Shown here: positions 54,124-64,000 of the stretch, piece by piece
How positions within the stretch are numbered: position 1 is the first letter of the stretch
Layout: each line of letters opens with the position of its first letter
Assembly: GCF_023630705.1 (NCBI RefSeq)
Contig: NZ_JALQEM010000001.1
Coordinates: forward strand, 105,361 to 169,360
Source of the DNA: Caballeronia sp. GAFFF1
GTDB taxonomy: Bacteria; Pseudomonadota; Gammaproteobacteria; Burkholderiales; Burkholderiaceae
Direction: 5' to 3'
DNA length: 64,000 nucleotides
Program-made: the position numbers and the translations under genes
Notes under the pieces: generated by a model
The model's database searches: none
Told to the model about the DNA's origin: nothing
Seen by the model: only the letters and a program-made list of their open reading frames with translations

Positions 54124-54891
54124 TCATTGCTTCGAAAAGCGAATGACCGCGGTATCGACGCCTGCGTCGGACAGACGCTGACGCGCCGTGTTCATGTCCT
54201 CGAACTTGGCGAACGGACCGATACGCACGCGATAGTACGTCACACCGCCTGCATCGCGCTGCGTGACCTTTGATTCGAAGCCCTGAAAGCCCAGACGCGC
54301 ACGCTGCTGCTCGGCATCGGCCTGCGTCTTGTAAGCGCCGACTTGCAGGAAATAGCCGGTGTTCACGTCGCCGGGCGCGGGCGGCGTGGTCTTGGCCGTG
54401 GCGGGCGGCGCGGAACCGTTCTTCGGCGGCGTCGCGGCGGTGGTCGAACTCGTCGAACTGGTCGATCCCGGCGCGGCTTCAGGTTTCTTTGCGATGGTCG
54501 GGCTCGCGGTGCGCGGCGCGGACGCCGTGCCGCCGCTCGGCGGGACTTCGACGATCTGCGGCTCGTCCAGCACGCCCGACGATTGCGTCTGATTCGTGCT
54601 CTGGCCGGGCGCCGTGTTCGGCGGCGTGGGCTGGGCGGCTTGCGGCACCGCTTGTCCCGGCGACTTGCCCTGAAGCGGGCGATTCGGGTCGTACGGCTGC
54701 GCGGCGGGCGCTGAAGACGACTCCGCTGGCGGCGCGACCTTGGCGACGAATGGCGTGGGCGCACGCGTGATGTACAGCGCGACGATCACGGCGATCGCGA
54801 GTCCGACGATCAGACCGAGCACGATGCCGAGAAAGGTTCCCCCCGTTTGCTTCGACTGCGATTGCTTCGACGTGCGGCTTGGTTTTGCCAT
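54124..54891 (-). CDS. SPOR-domain inner-membrane protein
   Basis: 255 residues: short cytoplasmic basic start (MAKPSRTSKQSQSKQ), one membrane helix (FLGIVLGLIVGLAIAVIVAL), a Pro/Ala/Ser/Thr-rich periplasmic linker of about 125 residues, and a C-terminal SPOR domain (YFLQVGAYKTQADAEQQRAR, VTYYRVRIGPF) that binds denuded septal peptidoglycan. This is the FtsN-like layout, and the position right after argS is shared with many proteobacterial ftsN genes. Whether it is a true FtsN is inference. Confidence 0.9.
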   Translation of the reverse strand: MAKPSRTSKQSQSKQTGGTFLGIVLGLIVGLAIAVIVALYITRAPTPFVAKVAPPAESSSAPAAQPYDPNRPLQGKSPGQAVPQAAQPTPPNTAPGQSTNQTQSSGVLDEPQIVEVPPSGGTASAPRTASPTIAKKPEAAPGSTSSTSSTTAATPPKNGSAPPATAKTTPPAPGDVNTGYFLQVGAYKTQADAEQQRARLGFQGFESKVTQRDAGGVTYYRVRIGPFAKFEDMNTARQRLSDAGVDTAVIRFSKQ

Positions 54892-55033
54892 CGTATGAAT
54901 CACCTGCAAAAAGTCTTCGAGTTGGCCGACGATTATAGCCGCCGCGTAACGCGCGCCCGCGCCAGGCTGCCGTCCGCGAGCGCCGAAAGATTCACAAAGT
55001 TACAGGCGCGCGCACGACAAAACGCGCAGCCGT

Positions 55034-56818
55034 TCACATCTTCTGCGGGGCGGATACGCCGATGGTCGACAGTCCGTTTTCGAGCACCTGACGCGTGGCG
55101 GCCAGCAGCGCGATGCGCGCCGTGCGCTCTTTTTCGTCGTCCACGAGCACGCGCTCCGCATTGTAGAACGAGTGAAATTCACCAGCGAGGTCGCGCAGGT
55201 AGAACGCGACCGCGTGCGGCGCGAGTTCGTCGGCGGCGTGCGCGAGCATGTCGGGGAACTCGGCGAGCTTATTGAGCAGCGCCATCGCGCGCGGGCTCGA
55301 CAGCGGTTCGAGATCCGCCTTCGCCGCTTGCGCCAGGTCGCCGCCGTAGCGTTCCTTCCAGTCGTTGAGAATAGTGCAGATGCGCGCGTGCGCGTATTGC
55401 ACGTAATAGACCGGATTTTCGTCGTTCTGCTTGAGCGCGAGGTCGATGTCGAACACGAATTCCGTGTCGGCCTTGCGCGAGATCAGGAAGAAGCGCACGG
55501 CGTCGCGGCCGCGGCGAATCATCGCTTCGTCGAGCTGATCGGGCGCGGCTTCGCTGCCCGGCGTCATGCCGCCCGACCATTCGATCAGATCGCGCACCGT
55601 CACGTAGCTGCCGGCGCGCTTCGAGATTTTCACTTCCTGGCCGTCGCGCATGACCGTGACCATCTTGTGCAGCACGTAGTCCGGGTAGCCCTTCGGAATG
55701 CCGATGCCAAGCCCTTGCAGCCCGGCCCGCACGCGCGCGATGGTGCCGTGATGGTCCGAGCCCTGCACGTTGATGACCTTGGTGTATCCGCGCTGCCACT
55801 TCGTGACGTGATACGCCACATCCGGCACGAAGTACGTGTACGTGCCGTCGGACTTCTTCATCACGCGGTCTTTGTCGTCACCGTCGTCGGTGGTGCGCAG
55901 CCATAGCGCGCCGTCCTGCTCGTAGGTCTTGCCGGCGTCGATCAGCGCCTTCACCGTCTCTTCGACGCGCCCTTCCTTGTACAGCGACGACTCGAGATAG
56001 AACTGGTCGAACTTCACGCCGAACGCGGTCAGGTCCATGTCCTGTTCGTGGCGCAGATACGCCACCGCGAAGTGACGGATGGCTTCGAGGTCGTCCACGT
56101 CGCCCTTGCCCTTGACCGGCTCGCCGTCCTTGGCCGCGACGGTTGCGCCTGCCATGTAGTCGCTCGCGATGTCGGCGATGTACTCGCCGTTGTATGCGGC
56201 TTCCGGCCACTCGGCGTCGCCCGGCTTGAAGCCGCGCGCACGCGCTTGCGTCGAGATGGCGAGGTTGCCGATCTGCACGCCTGCGTCGTTGTAGTAGAAC
56301 TCGCGATGCACCGCATAACCTTGCGTCGCGAGCAGGTTCGAAAGCGCGTCGCCGAGCGCGGCCTGACGACCGTGGCCGACGTGCAGCGGACCGGTCGGAT
56401 TCGCCGACACGAATTCGACGAGCACGCGCTTGCCCGCATCGCGCGACGAACGGCCGTACGCCGCGCCTTCGCCGAGCACCGCCGGGATCACGTCTTGCTT
56501 TGCCTTCGCCGCGAGACGCAAGTTGATAAAGCCGGGACCGGCGACTTCCGCGCTCTCCACGAGCCCCTTCGCGGCCGGATGGCCGAGCACCGCATCGACG
56601 ATCTGCTGCGCGAGCTGACGCGGGTTCGCGCGCAGCGGCTTGGCGAGCTGCATCGCGACGTTCGATGCCACGTCGCCATGCGCCGCGACCTTCGGCCGTT
56701 CGAGCACGATCGCGGGCGCGACGAAAGCGGCTTCCGTTGCGCCTTGCGTGGCTTGCGCGACCTCTTTGACCGCGTCGGAGAGGAGCGTTTCCAGGGTTTC
56801 TTTGTGTGCGGGCAGCAT
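55034..56818 (-). CDS. argS: Arginyl-tRNA synthetase
   Basis: 594-residue class I synthetase. The N-terminal additional domain is followed by the HIGH-equivalent [14 protein letters not shown] after [11 protein letters not shown], and by [16 protein letters not shown] as KMSKS-equivalent region. The C-terminal anticodon-binding domain contains [16 protein letters not shown] and ends KMDUF-free at APQKM. The ATG at 56818 ([10 protein letters not shown]) is the conserved start; the frame above it to 56914 is not conserved. The SPOR gene follows 142 bp downstream on the same strand. Confidence 0.97.
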   Translation of the reverse strand: MLPAHKETLETLLSDAVKEVAQATQGATEAAFVAPAIVLERPKVAAHGDVASNVAMQLAKPLRANPRQLAQQIVDAVLGHPAAKGLVESAEVAGPGFINLRLAAKAKQDVIPAVLGEGAAYGRSSRDAGKRVLVEFVSANPTGPLHVGHGRQAALGDALSNLLATQGYAVHREFYYNDAGVQIGNLAISTQARARGFKPGDAEWPEAAYNGEYIADIASDYMAGATVAAKDGEPVKGKGDVDDLEAIRHFAVAYLRHEQDMDLTAFGVKFDQFYLESSLYKEGRVEETVKALIDAGKTYEQDGALWLRTTDDGDDKDRVMKKSDGTYTYFVPDVAYHVTKWQRGYTKVINVQGSDHHGTIARVRAGLQGLGIGIPKGYPDYVLHKMVTVMRDGQEVKISKRAGSYVTVRDLIEWSGGMTPGSEAAPDQLDEAMIRRGRDAVRFFLISRKADTEFVFDIDLALKQNDENPVYYVQYAHARICTILNDWKERYGGDLAQAAKADLEPLSSPRAMALLNKLAEFPDMLAHAADELAPHAVAFYLRDLAGEFHSFYNAERVLVDDEKERTARIALLAATRQVLENGLSTIGVSAPQKM

Positions 56819-57064
56819 GCTGAATGTGATCCGGTGAAGCGAATGCGCAGTGGCACGCGACAGGTGCGGGCGACGCAAAGCGCCGATTGACGCGGCTGAT
56901 GAGCCGTTCGCCACGGCCTGCCTTCGAGCGGGGCCACGGCTGAAACCGGGATTTTAGCAGGTGCTAAACTGTCTATTCAGGGTGGTTGTTCTGCAAAGAT
57001 CGGCTCGCCGGCGCGGCTCGCATTCGCCCCGGCTGTCATCCAACAATAGGAAAAGGACTGTCCC

Positions 57065-57391
57065 ATGCTGATCACATTCAAAACCATGGCTGCACCGGAT
57101 GTCATGATGCTCGACAACCTCGCCGAGTATCTGCTCGAGATCATCGGCAAGCAGCTGACCGAACGCGGCGTCATCACGCATGACGAACTGCCTGCCGCCA
57201 TTCAGAAACTCGAAGCGGCGATCGTCAGCGACAAGAAAGAGCGCGCCGAGCACGACGGCCATTTTCACGAAGGCGAACAAGGCCACGATCCGCACGAGAT
57301 TCCCATCGGGCTCGCGCAACGGGCGTATCCGTTCCTGGACATGCTGCGTCTCGCGCAGAAAGAGAACAAGGACATTCTCTGGGGCGTCTGA
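57065..57391 (+). CDS. DUF1840 family protein
   Basis: 108 residues. MLITFKTMAAPDVMMLDNLAEYLL is the conserved start of this small cytoplasmic family of beta- and gammaproteobacteria. A histidine-rich segment (HDGHFHEGEQGHDPH) lies in the middle and PIGLAQRAYPFLDMLRLAQK near the C-terminus. A possible metal-binding role is suggested only by the histidines. It is divergent from argS and the start has AAAAGGA at ribosome-site distance. Confidence 0.88.
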   Translation: MLITFKTMAAPDVMMLDNLAEYLLEIIGKQLTERGVITHDELPAAIQKLEAAIVSDKKERAEHDGHFHEGEQGHDPHEIPIGLAQRAYPFLDMLRLAQKENKDILWGV

Positions 57392-57434
57392 GCGGGCGCA
57401 TGAGCGGGCGCATGAGCACCGTGCGGCTCAAACG

Positions 57435-57463
57435 AAAAACCCCGCATCGGCGACGATGCGGGG
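57435..57463. terminator. Intrinsic terminator between DUF1840 and the small secreted gene
   Basis: CCCCGCATCG/CGATGCGGGG, a perfect 10-bp stem with a GCGA tetraloop. Five A residues on one side give a T tract on the minus strand; the plus side is GTTGTCTT. It serves the two convergent genes. Confidence 0.85.
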
Positions 57464-57497
57464 TTGTCTTCCTGCTGACTCACTCGGGCGGCGCCGC

Positions 57498-57686
57498 TTA
57501 CTGCGACTGACCGTTGCTCGGAGTCTTCGGCTTTTTAGGCGTCTTCGGCTTCTTCTTGTGTTCGGCCTGCGGCGGCGAGTACGACGATGCCTGCGTGGTG
57601 CTGGCCTGCGCGAACGCAGCCGAACTCGACGCTGCGAGCACTGCCGCGGCGATCGCGATGCTTACGGCGGACGTCATCTTCTTCAT
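57498..57686 (-). CDS. Small secreted lysine/proline-rich protein
   Basis: 62 residues from the ATG at 57686 behind GGAGAAAG. MKKMTSAVSIAIAAAVLAAS with cleavage near AFA-QA is a clear signal peptide. The mature peptide of about 35 residues ends in a highly basic repeat, KKKPKTPKKPKTPSNG, in which PKTPKKPKTP is an internal KTP repeat. No known domain. The charge suggests contact with nucleic acid or envelope polyanions; that is speculation. Confidence 0.75.
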   Translation of the reverse strand: MKKMTSAVSIAIAAAVLAASSSAAFAQASTTQASSYSPPQAEHKKKPKTPKKPKTPSNGQSQ

Positions 57687-57850
57687 GCGACTTTCTCCGT
57701 GGCTAAAAAGTGCGTGGCCGCCGTCGTGGCGGTTCATCGCAGCGACAAGTCTACGGAATAAAAAAAGTTCCCGCCCATCACGCGGCGCTTTTCTTGCGTA
57801 TCACGCGCAGCATATGTCTTTGCGCAACGTTCGCCACGCTCGCTACGCGA

Positions 57851-60568
57851 TCAGCGCAGCGGCGCGAGCGCGCGTTCGGCATCGGCCGATGAAATTGCCA
57901 TGCGTTGCGCGAAGCTCTGCACCTGATCGTCGCCGATCTTGCCGACCGAGAAGTACGTGCTTTCCGGATGCGCGAGATAGAAACCCGAGACGCTCGCGGC
58001 CGGCGTCATCGCAAGCGATTCAGTCAGGTTCATGCCGATTTCCTCTGCCTGAAGCACTTCGAACATATCGCGCTTCACGAGATGATCGGGGCAGGCCGGA
58101 TAGCCGGGCGCGGGACGAATGCCGCTGTACTTCTCCGCGATGAGGGCTTCGTTGTCGAGCGTTTCGTTGGCAGCGTAGCCCCACAGTTCGCGGCGCACGC
58201 GCGCATGCAGCGCCTCGGCGAAGGCTTCCGCGAAACGGTCGGCGAGCGCCTTGAGCATGATCGCGCTGTAGTCGTCGTGATCGGCGGCGAACTGCTGCTC
58301 TTTCTTGTCGACGCCCAAGCCCGCCGTCACCGCGAAGAGACCGATGTAATCGGCCACGCCCGATTCCTTCGGCGCGATAAAGTCCGCCAGCGAACGATTC
58401 GGCCGCATGACGCCGTCGACCACCGGCCGCACGCTCTGCTGTCGCAGATTGCGCCACGTCATCGCCACTTTCGAGCGCGACTCGTCCGTGTAGATTTCGA
58501 TGTCGTCGTCATTCACCGTGTTCGCGGGCAAGAGCGTGATGACGCCGTTCGCCGTGAGCCAGCGGCCCTGAATGATGCGCGAGAGCATCGATTTGCCGTC
58601 CGAGAACACGCGCCGCGCCGATTCGCCGACGATCTCGTCGTTCAGAATGGCCGGGTACGGTCCCGCGAGATCCCACGTCTGGAAGAACGGGCCCCAGTCG
58701 ATGTACTGAGCCAGGTCCGCGAGGTCGTAGTTGCGGAACACGCGCCGCCCGATGAAGCTCGGCTTCTTCGGCTGGTACGCGCTCCAGTCGATCTTCGTCT
58801 TGTTGGCGCGCGCTTCGGCGTACGTCACCATCGGCTGAGCCTTCTTGTTCGCATGCTGCGTGCGAATGCGTTCGTAGTCGGTCTTCAGTTCGCCGAGGAA
58901 CTTCGCCGCGCCTTCATCGGACAGAAGGCTCGATGCCACTGACACCGAACGCGACGCGTCCGCCACGTACACGACCGGACCATCGTAATTCGGCGCGATC
59001 TTCACGGCGGTATGCACGCGCGAAGTCGTCGCGCCGCCGATCAATAGCGGCGTCTGCTTGCCGCGGAAGTATTCGTCGCGCTGCATTTCGGAGGCGACGT
59101 AGGCCATTTCTTCGAGACTCGGCGTAATCAGCCCCGACAGGCCGATGATATCCGCGCCTTCTTCCTTCGCCTTTTGCAGGATGGTCGCGCACGGCACCAT
59201 CACGCCCATGTTGACCACTTCGAAGTTGTTGCACTGGAGCACCACCGACACGATGTTCTTGCCGATGTCGTGCACATCGCCCTTCACGGTGGCAATGACG
59301 ATCTTGCCCTTGGACCGCACGTCCGCGCCGGCATCGGAGAGACGCTTCTTCTCTTCTTCGATGAACGGGATCAGATGCGCGACCGCCTGCTTCATTACGC
59401 GCGCCGACTTCACCACTTGCGGCAGGAACATCTTGCCCGCGCCGAAGAGGTCGCCGACGATATTCATGCCGTCCATCAGCGGTCCTTCGATCACGTTGAT
59501 CGGCCGGCCGCCCGCCTGCTCGATCTTCGCGCGCACTTCCTCGGTGTCTTCCACGATGAACGTCGTGATGCCGTGCACGAGCGCATGTGAGAGCCGCGCC
59601 TCGACCGGCTGATTGCGCCATTCGAGGTTCTCTTCCTTCTTCGCCGCGCCGGTCTTGAACTTGTCGGCGATTTCGAGCAGACGGTCGGTGGCGTCCTCAC
59701 GGCGATTGAGCACGACGTCTTCGACGCGCTCGCGCAGGTCCGGATCGAGATCGGCATAGACGCCGAGCTGCCCGGCGTTCACGATGCCCATGTCCATGCC
59801 CGCCTGAATGGCGTGGTAGAGGAACACCGTGTGAATGGCTTCGCGCACCGGATCGTTGCCGCGAAACGAGAACGACACGTTCGACACGCCGCCGCTCACC
59901 TTCGCGTGCGGCAGGTTTTCTTTGATCCAGCGCGTGGCGTTGATGAAATCGACCGCGTAGTTGTTGTGCTCTTCGATGCCCGTTGCGATCGCGAAGATGT
60001 TCGGATCGAAGACGATGTCTTCCGGCGCGAAGCCCACTTCGTTCACGAGAATGTCGTAGGAACGCTTGCAGATTTGCGTTTTGCGCTCGAAGGTGTCGGC
60101 CTGGCCTTTCTCGTCGAACGCCATCACGACGGCGGCCGCGCCGTAGCGGCGAATCAGCTTCGCATGGTGACGGAACGCGTCTTCGCCTTCCTTCAGCGAG
60201 ATGGAATTGACGATCGCCTTGCCCTGCACGCACTTGAGTCCGGCTTCGATCACTTCGAACTTGGAGGAGTCGATCATGATCGGCACGCGCGCAATGTCCG
60301 GCTCGGACGCGATCAGATTCAGAAAGCGCACCATCGCCGCCTTCGAATCGAGCATGGCTTCGTCCATGTTCACGTCGATGACCTGCGCGCCGTTTTCGAC
60401 CTGTTGCCGCGCGACGGCGAGCGCCTCGTCGAACTGGCCGTTCAGGATCATGCGCGCGAACGCCTTCGAGCCCGTCACGTTCGTGCGTTCGCCGACGTTG
60501 ATGAAGAGCGAGCCTTCGGTGACGTTGAACGGCTCGAGGCCGGAAAGACGCATCGTGTGATCGGTCAT
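57851..60568 (-). CDS. metH: Methionine synthase, C-terminal part (folate, cobalamin and activation domains)
   Basis: 905 residues covering modules 2-4 of cobalamin-dependent MetH. The methyltetrahydrofolate-binding barrel begins [20 protein letters not shown], the cap domain follows, the cobalamin domain has the ligand histidine in [16 protein letters not shown], and the C-terminal reactivation domain binds SAM ([32 protein letters not shown]). The ATG at 60568 is conserved; the frame above is shadow. The homocysteine module is a separate gene 46 bp upstream, so the enzyme is split in two chains. Confidence 0.96.
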   Translation of the reverse strand: MTDHTMRLSGLEPFNVTEGSLFINVGERTNVTGSKAFARMILNGQFDEALAVARQQVENGAQVIDVNMDEAMLDSKAAMVRFLNLIASEPDIARVPIMIDSSKFEVIEAGLKCVQGKAIVNSISLKEGEDAFRHHAKLIRRYGAAAVVMAFDEKGQADTFERKTQICKRSYDILVNEVGFAPEDIVFDPNIFAIATGIEEHNNYAVDFINATRWIKENLPHAKVSGGVSNVSFSFRGNDPVREAIHTVFLYHAIQAGMDMGIVNAGQLGVYADLDPDLRERVEDVVLNRREDATDRLLEIADKFKTGAAKKEENLEWRNQPVEARLSHALVHGITTFIVEDTEEVRAKIEQAGGRPINVIEGPLMDGMNIVGDLFGAGKMFLPQVVKSARVMKQAVAHLIPFIEEEKKRLSDAGADVRSKGKIVIATVKGDVHDIGKNIVSVVLQCNNFEVVNMGVMVPCATILQKAKEEGADIIGLSGLITPSLEEMAYVASEMQRDEYFRGKQTPLLIGGATTSRVHTAVKIAPNYDGPVVYVADASRSVSVASSLLSDEGAAKFLGELKTDYERIRTQHANKKAQPMVTYAEARANKTKIDWSAYQPKKPSFIGRRVFRNYDLADLAQYIDWGPFFQTWDLAGPYPAILNDEIVGESARRVFSDGKSMLSRIIQGRWLTANGVITLLPANTVNDDDIEIYTDESRSKVAMTWRNLRQQSVRPVVDGVMRPNRSLADFIAPKESGVADYIGLFAVTAGLGVDKKEQQFAADHDDYSAIMLKALADRFAEAFAEALHARVRRELWGYAANETLDNEALIAEKYSGIRPAPGYPACPDHLVKRDMFEVLQAEEIGMNLTESLAMTPAASVSGFYLAHPESTYFSVGKIGDDQVQSFAQRMAISSADAERALAPLR

Positions 60569-60614
60569 GGTCGTTCGCTTCTCTTCTGTTTCTCTTGGTC
60601 GATTCGGGCAGTAC

Positions 60615-61682
60615 TTAGGCGGCGTCGCGGTATTGCGAAGGGAATGCGCGCGGCTTGACCTGCGCGAGCGCCTTCGCGATCTCCGCGATGTGCTCGGGCG
60701 TCGTTCCACAGCACCCGCCCGCGAGATTGACGAGTCCCGCTTGCGCAAATTCTTTAAGCAGCCCCGATGTCACGTCGGGCGTTTCGTCGAAGCCGGTGTC
60801 GCTCATCGGATTCGGCAGGCCGGCGTTCGGATAGCACGACACATAGGTATCGCAGAGCTTCGCCAACTCGGCGATATACGGGCGCATGAGCGCCGCGCCG
60901 AGCGCGCAGTTGAGCCCGAACATCAGCGGCTTCGCGTGACGCAGCGAGTTCCAGAATGCCTCGACGGTCTGACCCGACAGAATGCGGCCCGAAGCGTCCG
61001 TGACCGTGCCGGAGATCATGACCGGCAGACGTTCGCCCGTATTCTCGAAAAGCTCGTCGAGCGCAAAGAGCGCAGCCTTCGCATTCAGCGTGTCGAAAAT
61101 GGTTTCGACGAGGAAGAGATCGCAGCCCGCGTCGAGCAGGGCCTTGGCCTGCTCGTAGTACGCGTCGCGCAGCTCGTCGAAGCTCACGTTGCGCGCGCCG
61201 GGATCGTTCACGTCCGGCGAGATGCTCGCGGTCTTCGGCGTCGGGCCGATCGCGCCCGCGACGAAGCGCGGCTTGTCCGGCGTCGAGAAGGCATCGCACG
61301 CTTCGCGGGCGAGCTTCGCCGACGCCAGGTTCATCTCGGCGGCGAGCTCTTCCATGCCGTAATCGGCCTGCGCGACGCGCGTGGCGCCGAACGTGTTTGT
61401 TTCGATGATGTCCGCGCCCGCCGCGAGGTATTGGTCGTGAATCTCGCGGATGATCTGCGGCTGCGTGATGGAGAGCAACTCGTTGTTGCCCTTGATATCG
61501 CGGCCATAATCCTTGAAGCGATCACCGCGATAAGCGGCTTCGTCCAGCTTGTAACGCTGGATCATGGTGCCCATCGCGCCATCGAGAATCAGGATGCGCT
61601 GCTGCAACAGCGTGGGAAGCGCGGCGCCGCGCGTGTAATCGCGCGCGGGGACCGGAAGACTCGGAGTGGCGTTCTGGTTCAT
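60615..61682 (-). CDS. metH: Methionine synthase, homocysteine-binding part
   Basis: 355 residues forming module 1 of MetH, a zinc barrel that activates homocysteine. [17 protein letters not shown] is the start motif and the zinc cysteines are in GLNCALGA and [10 protein letters not shown]. It ends in a short basic tail after the barrel, so the split from the downstream gene falls at the natural linker between modules 1 and 2. The ATG at 61682 is chosen over 61700. No cobalamin riboswitch is evident upstream. Confidence 0.95.
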   Translation of the reverse strand: MNQNATPSLPVPARDYTRGAALPTLLQQRILILDGAMGTMIQRYKLDEAAYRGDRFKDYGRDIKGNNELLSITQPQIIREIHDQYLAAGADIIETNTFGATRVAQADYGMEELAAEMNLASAKLAREACDAFSTPDKPRFVAGAIGPTPKTASISPDVNDPGARNVSFDELRDAYYEQAKALLDAGCDLFLVETIFDTLNAKAALFALDELFENTGERLPVMISGTVTDASGRILSGQTVEAFWNSLRHAKPLMFGLNCALGAALMRPYIAELAKLCDTYVSCYPNAGLPNPMSDTGFDETPDVTSGLLKEFAQAGLVNLAGGCCGTTPEHIAEIAKALAQVKPRAFPSQYRDAA

Positions 61683-61785
61683 GACGGACAGGCCCTGCAC
61701 CGGAGAGGAAATAGTCCGTCATTGTAGCCGCAGCGCGATGCGGTCGCTCCCGGCGCGGTTTGCTTCGTGGCGAAGCGGACGGCCG

Positions 61786-61817
61786 AAAAAAAGAACCCCG
61801 CCGAGGCTTCGGCGGGG
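61786..61817 (-). terminator. Intrinsic terminator of the DUF3567 gene
   Basis: CCCCGCCGA/TCGGCGGGG, a perfect 9-bp stem with a 4-nt loop, followed on the minus strand by a T-rich tract. A TCTTTT on the other side makes it partly bidirectional. Confidence 0.85.
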
Positions 61818-61933
61818 TCTTTTCTGGCGTGTCGCTCGTTTGCCGTATTGCGTGGCTCGCCTCATTCGCCAATTGAGCCGGCGAGCATGGCGGCGCGGGC
61901 CTGAAACTCGGAGCGCCCGCGCGAAACGTGGCG

Positions 61934-62191
61934 TTAGTGCAGCACCACGGGCTGGGTCATCAAGATATCGAACTGGCCGAGGAATTCATCGACATCCTCG
62001 AGCGAAGGCTCTTCTTCGATCAGCTTTTGCACATGCTCGCGGAATTTTGCCGCAAGCTCGCCGTCGATGAAGATCTCCCGTTGCGTGTTCTTGTCGACGA
62101 TTTCGTACCCGCCCGACATCATCGCGAGATGATTGGCCTGGGGTGGAAATTCAACGACGCAATAGTTAGGGCTGTTGTAGATCATTTGCAT
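61934..62191 (-). CDS. DUF3567 family protein
   Basis: 85 residues from the ATG at 62191, which has AAGGAG at good distance. MQMIYNSPNYCVVEFPP, GGYEIVDKNTQREIFIDG and a helical end LAAKFREHVQKLIEEEPSLE match a small conserved burkholderial family (DUF3567, called from memory of the family). It is acidic and likely cytoplasmic; its function is unknown. An intrinsic terminator follows. Confidence 0.8.
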   Translation of the reverse strand: MQMIYNSPNYCVVEFPPQANHLAMMSGGYEIVDKNTQREIFIDGELAAKFREHVQKLIEEEPSLEDVDEFLGQFDILMTQPVVLH

Positions 62192-62314
62192 GGCGACACT
62201 CCTTATTCCTGTTGCTCCCGCAACCTGCATCGTAGTTGGAGCGACTGGGTGGGAATTCAAGGGGTGGCCTCGACGTGATGCCGTGTTATCGAGGCTTTTT
62301 TCTGTGAAACGTAG

Positions 62315-63103
62315 TCAGGCGGCCTCACGCAGGAACGCATCGAGCAATGCGCAAAAGCGTTGCGACGCCTCGATCGGAGACATGTGTGCCGCATCCAGAA
62401 GTTCGAACTGCGCGCCCGGCACTGTGTCGGCGATCACTTTGGATTCAGCATGCGGCGTGCCATTGTCGTGTTCGCCGGCCACGACGAGCGTGCGCTTTTG
62501 AATCGACGCCAGTTGGTTCTTCGCATCGAAACGGCTGAGGGCTTCGGCCGCCATCGCGAAACCTTCGGCAGGCGTGCGCGCAATCGTTTCGCCGATCTGC
62601 TCGATCACTTCGGGATGCGCTTTACGAAACCCCTCGGTGAACCAGCGTCCCAGCGTCGAATCCACGATACTCTCAATGCCGTTCTGACGCACGGAAGCCG
62701 CGCGTTGCAAGAACGTCGAACGCGCTTCCTCGCGAATGAACGCGGGCGCGCCCACGACCGTCAGCGAATCCACTTTGTCCGCATGGTTGATGGCGAACTT
62801 CTGCGCGACCATGCCGCCCAGCGACAAGCCGACGACATGCGTGCTCGGCGCGCCGAGCTTGTCGAGCAACTCGGACAGGTCATCGGCGAGATCGTCCACG
62901 CTGAACGCGTCCGGCGACACGGCCGTGTGGCCGTGGCCGCGCAGATCGTAACGCAGCACGGTGAAATCGTTGCGGAAGTAGCCGGCCATCTGGTCCCACG
63001 CGGACAGATCGCCGGCGAGTGGATGGATGAAGGTCAGCCAGGGACCGCCGCCTTCGTTGTCGAGAACGTATCGGGTTTCGATGCCTTTGTTGTTCACCTG
63101 CAT
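62315..63103 (-). CDS. Alpha/beta hydrolase, 3-oxoadipate enol-lactonase-like
   Basis: 262 residues. Oxyanion HPLAGDLSAWDQM, strand YDLRGHGHTAV, nucleophile VGLSLGGMVAQ (Ser about 94), acid in VVAGEHDNGTP and histidine in DAAHMSPIEAS (about 240) complete the triad. The pattern is that of PcaD-type enol-lactonases of the beta-ketoadipate pathway, but no other pca genes are nearby, so the substrate is uncertain. The ATG at 63103 has GGAGC upstream; the frame above is shadow of the DUF3108 gene. Confidence 0.85.
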   Translation of the reverse strand: MQVNNKGIETRYVLDNEGGGPWLTFIHPLAGDLSAWDQMAGYFRNDFTVLRYDLRGHGHTAVSPDAFSVDDLADDLSELLDKLGAPSTHVVGLSLGGMVAQKFAINHADKVDSLTVVGAPAFIREEARSTFLQRAASVRQNGIESIVDSTLGRWFTEGFRKAHPEVIEQIGETIARTPAEGFAMAAEALSRFDAKNQLASIQKRTLVVAGEHDNGTPHAESKVIADTVPGAQFELLDAAHMSPIEASQRFCALLDAFLREAA

Positions 63104-63167
63104 ATCCGCTCCGTGGAGGTCGCTTTGAAATTCCGTGCGTCCCGTGAGACCGCGGGACGCGCCGCCG

Positions 63168-64000
63168 CTACGGCCTGACGGATGCATCGTCGGCGGCGGG
63201 TGCGGTTTCCTCTGACGCATCCGGCGTGCCCGGCGCGTTTTGCGCGTTCGGCGCGTTCGGTGCCGTAGAGGTGGGCGCTTGCAGCTTGCCCGCCCACAGC
63301 ATTTCGATCTGCATGCCGTTTGGCTCCGTCTGGAGGATGCGCGCGGGCAGCCATCCGAGCGCCGGAGCCAGCCAGATGTCGAGCTTGCGCCGGTCGCCCT
63401 CGCGGCGCGGCAGGCGCGTGAAGTGCCGCGCGGTGACGAAACCGTCGCGCGTCTGCACCGTTTCATCGCCGACGGTTTCCATCGGCCAGATTTCGCTGCT
63501 GTCGTTATCCGCGACGCTGAACTGCCGCGTGACGCCGGGTTTGTAGACATCGGGCGCGCCGCGCACGAGGCTCGTCAGTTGCATGACCACGCTGAAGCGA
63601 TCCTGGGCGCCATCCGCGAGCGGCTGGCTATTCGGCGTGCGCGTGTAGACGATCTGCCTGATTTCGCGATTGAACACGGCGACATCGGCGGCGCGGCGGC
63701 CGCGTTTCTCCGAATACTCTTCCGGCGCGATGCCAAAGGCATCGATATGGCCCTTGCTCGAATACACGTACGGTCCGACGAACGGCAGAGGAATGGAGAC
63801 GACCATCTCGTAGTGCTGGCCGTCGTTCGTCCAGTGAATCGTGCCGGTCTGGTTCATCACGCCGTTGACGAGCGTGTCGTAGCGCAGGTCGCCGGTCGGC
63901 GGGACGCTGAACTTGTCGCCGGAAGCGGTGGAAGTCGAGGCTGCGGCTGCGGCTGCGGCGGCGGCTGGCGCGGATGCGCTCGCGGCACCCGCGCCAGCCG
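63168..64000 (-). CDS. DUF3108 family protein, 5' end beyond the window
   Basis: The frame is open from the window edge to the stop at 63168, giving 276 residues of the C-terminal part. The visible upstream part is an Ala/Ser/Thr linker (APAAAAAAAASTSTASG) leading to LRYDTLVNGVMNQTGTIHW, the start of the DUF3108 beta-rich domain; LDIWLAPALGWLPARI is also typical. Members are usually exported and possibly outer-membrane associated. The tail is Pro/Ala/Glu-rich. The true start and any signal peptide are outside the window. The hydrolase follows 64 bp downstream. Confidence 0.8.
   Translation of the reverse strand, partial: AGAGAASASAPAAAAAAAAASTSTASGDKFSVPPTGDLRYDTLVNGVMNQTGTIHWTNDGQHYEMVVSIPLPFVGPYVYSSKGHIDAFGIAPEEYSEKRGRRAADVAVFNREIRQIVYTRTPNSQPLADGAQDRFSVVMQLTSLVRGAPDVYKPGVTRQFSVADNDSSEIWPMETVGDETVQTRDGFVTARHFTRLPRREGDRRKLDIWLAPALGWLPARILQTEPNGMQIEMLWAGKLQAPTSTAPNAPNAQNAPGTPDASEETAPAADDASVRP

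Noticed and set aside
57851..61682. metH considered as a frameshifted pseudogene
   Set aside because: Each part has its own start, ribosome-site region and complete domain set, and the break lies at the natural inter-module linker.

Overview
The window looks like a chromosomal segment of a motile Burkholderiaceae bacterium, most likely Caballeronia, Paraburkholderia or Burkholderia. The evidence is high GC, strong third-position GC bias, the flhD-motAB-che-cheZ cluster ending in a DUF2844/DUF3443 pair, the dsbA-SPOR-argS block, a two-gene methionine synthase, and a bioA-bioF-bioD-bioB operon. The genus is inferred from gene content and order; no database search was possible.

Layout. 1-2963 is a minus-strand metabolic run (VOC protein, 2-hydroxyacid dehydrogenase, HMG-CoA-lyase-like enzyme, YbaK-like protein). 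3111-4791 carries an RBBP9-like hydrolase and an orphan sulfate-binding protein. 4905-6489 is a compact, visibly lower-GC module on the minus strand: a PAAR-type T6SS spike, a Tae4-type peptidoglycan amidase, and a three-helix membrane protein that is the candidate immunity protein. 6793-11029 is the biotin operon. 11321-18897 holds an exported hydrolase, YchJ, a GST, an SDR, a thiolase, a beta-carbonic anhydrase, AceK and a LiuR-like MerR regulator. 19004-23190 holds an MBL-fold hydrolase, a dipeptide-type binding protein and a cation/Ca2+ exchanger preceded by a sigma70 promoter and a yybP-ykoY (Mn2+) riboswitch.

23312-29545 is a flagellar filament block (fliT, fliD, fliC with a sigma28 promoter), then a large HAD protein and a SAM methyltransferase that may act on flagellin. 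29729-37803 is mixed housekeeping: aldo/keto reductase, rpsU, two tandem paralogous unknown genes, tag, a BadF-type sugar kinase, a Cof-type HAD phosphatase, aqpZ and a GT4 glycosyltransferase. 38426-50317 is the motility and chemotaxis operon: flhD, motA, motB, cheY, cheA, cheW, one MCP, cheR, cheD, cheB, cheY and cheZ. flhC, normally between flhD and motA, is not there; the gap holds a 40-bp-period repeat and a sigma28 promoter for motA.

50644-64000 holds a DUF2844/DUF3443 secreted pair, an SDR, dsbA, a SPOR protein, argS, DUF1840, a small secreted peptide, metH split into two genes, DUF3567, an enol-lactonase-like hydrolase and the 3' part of a DUF3108 gene running off the window. Several intrinsic terminators are visible. 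No tRNA, rRNA, insertion sequence or CRISPR array was recognised.
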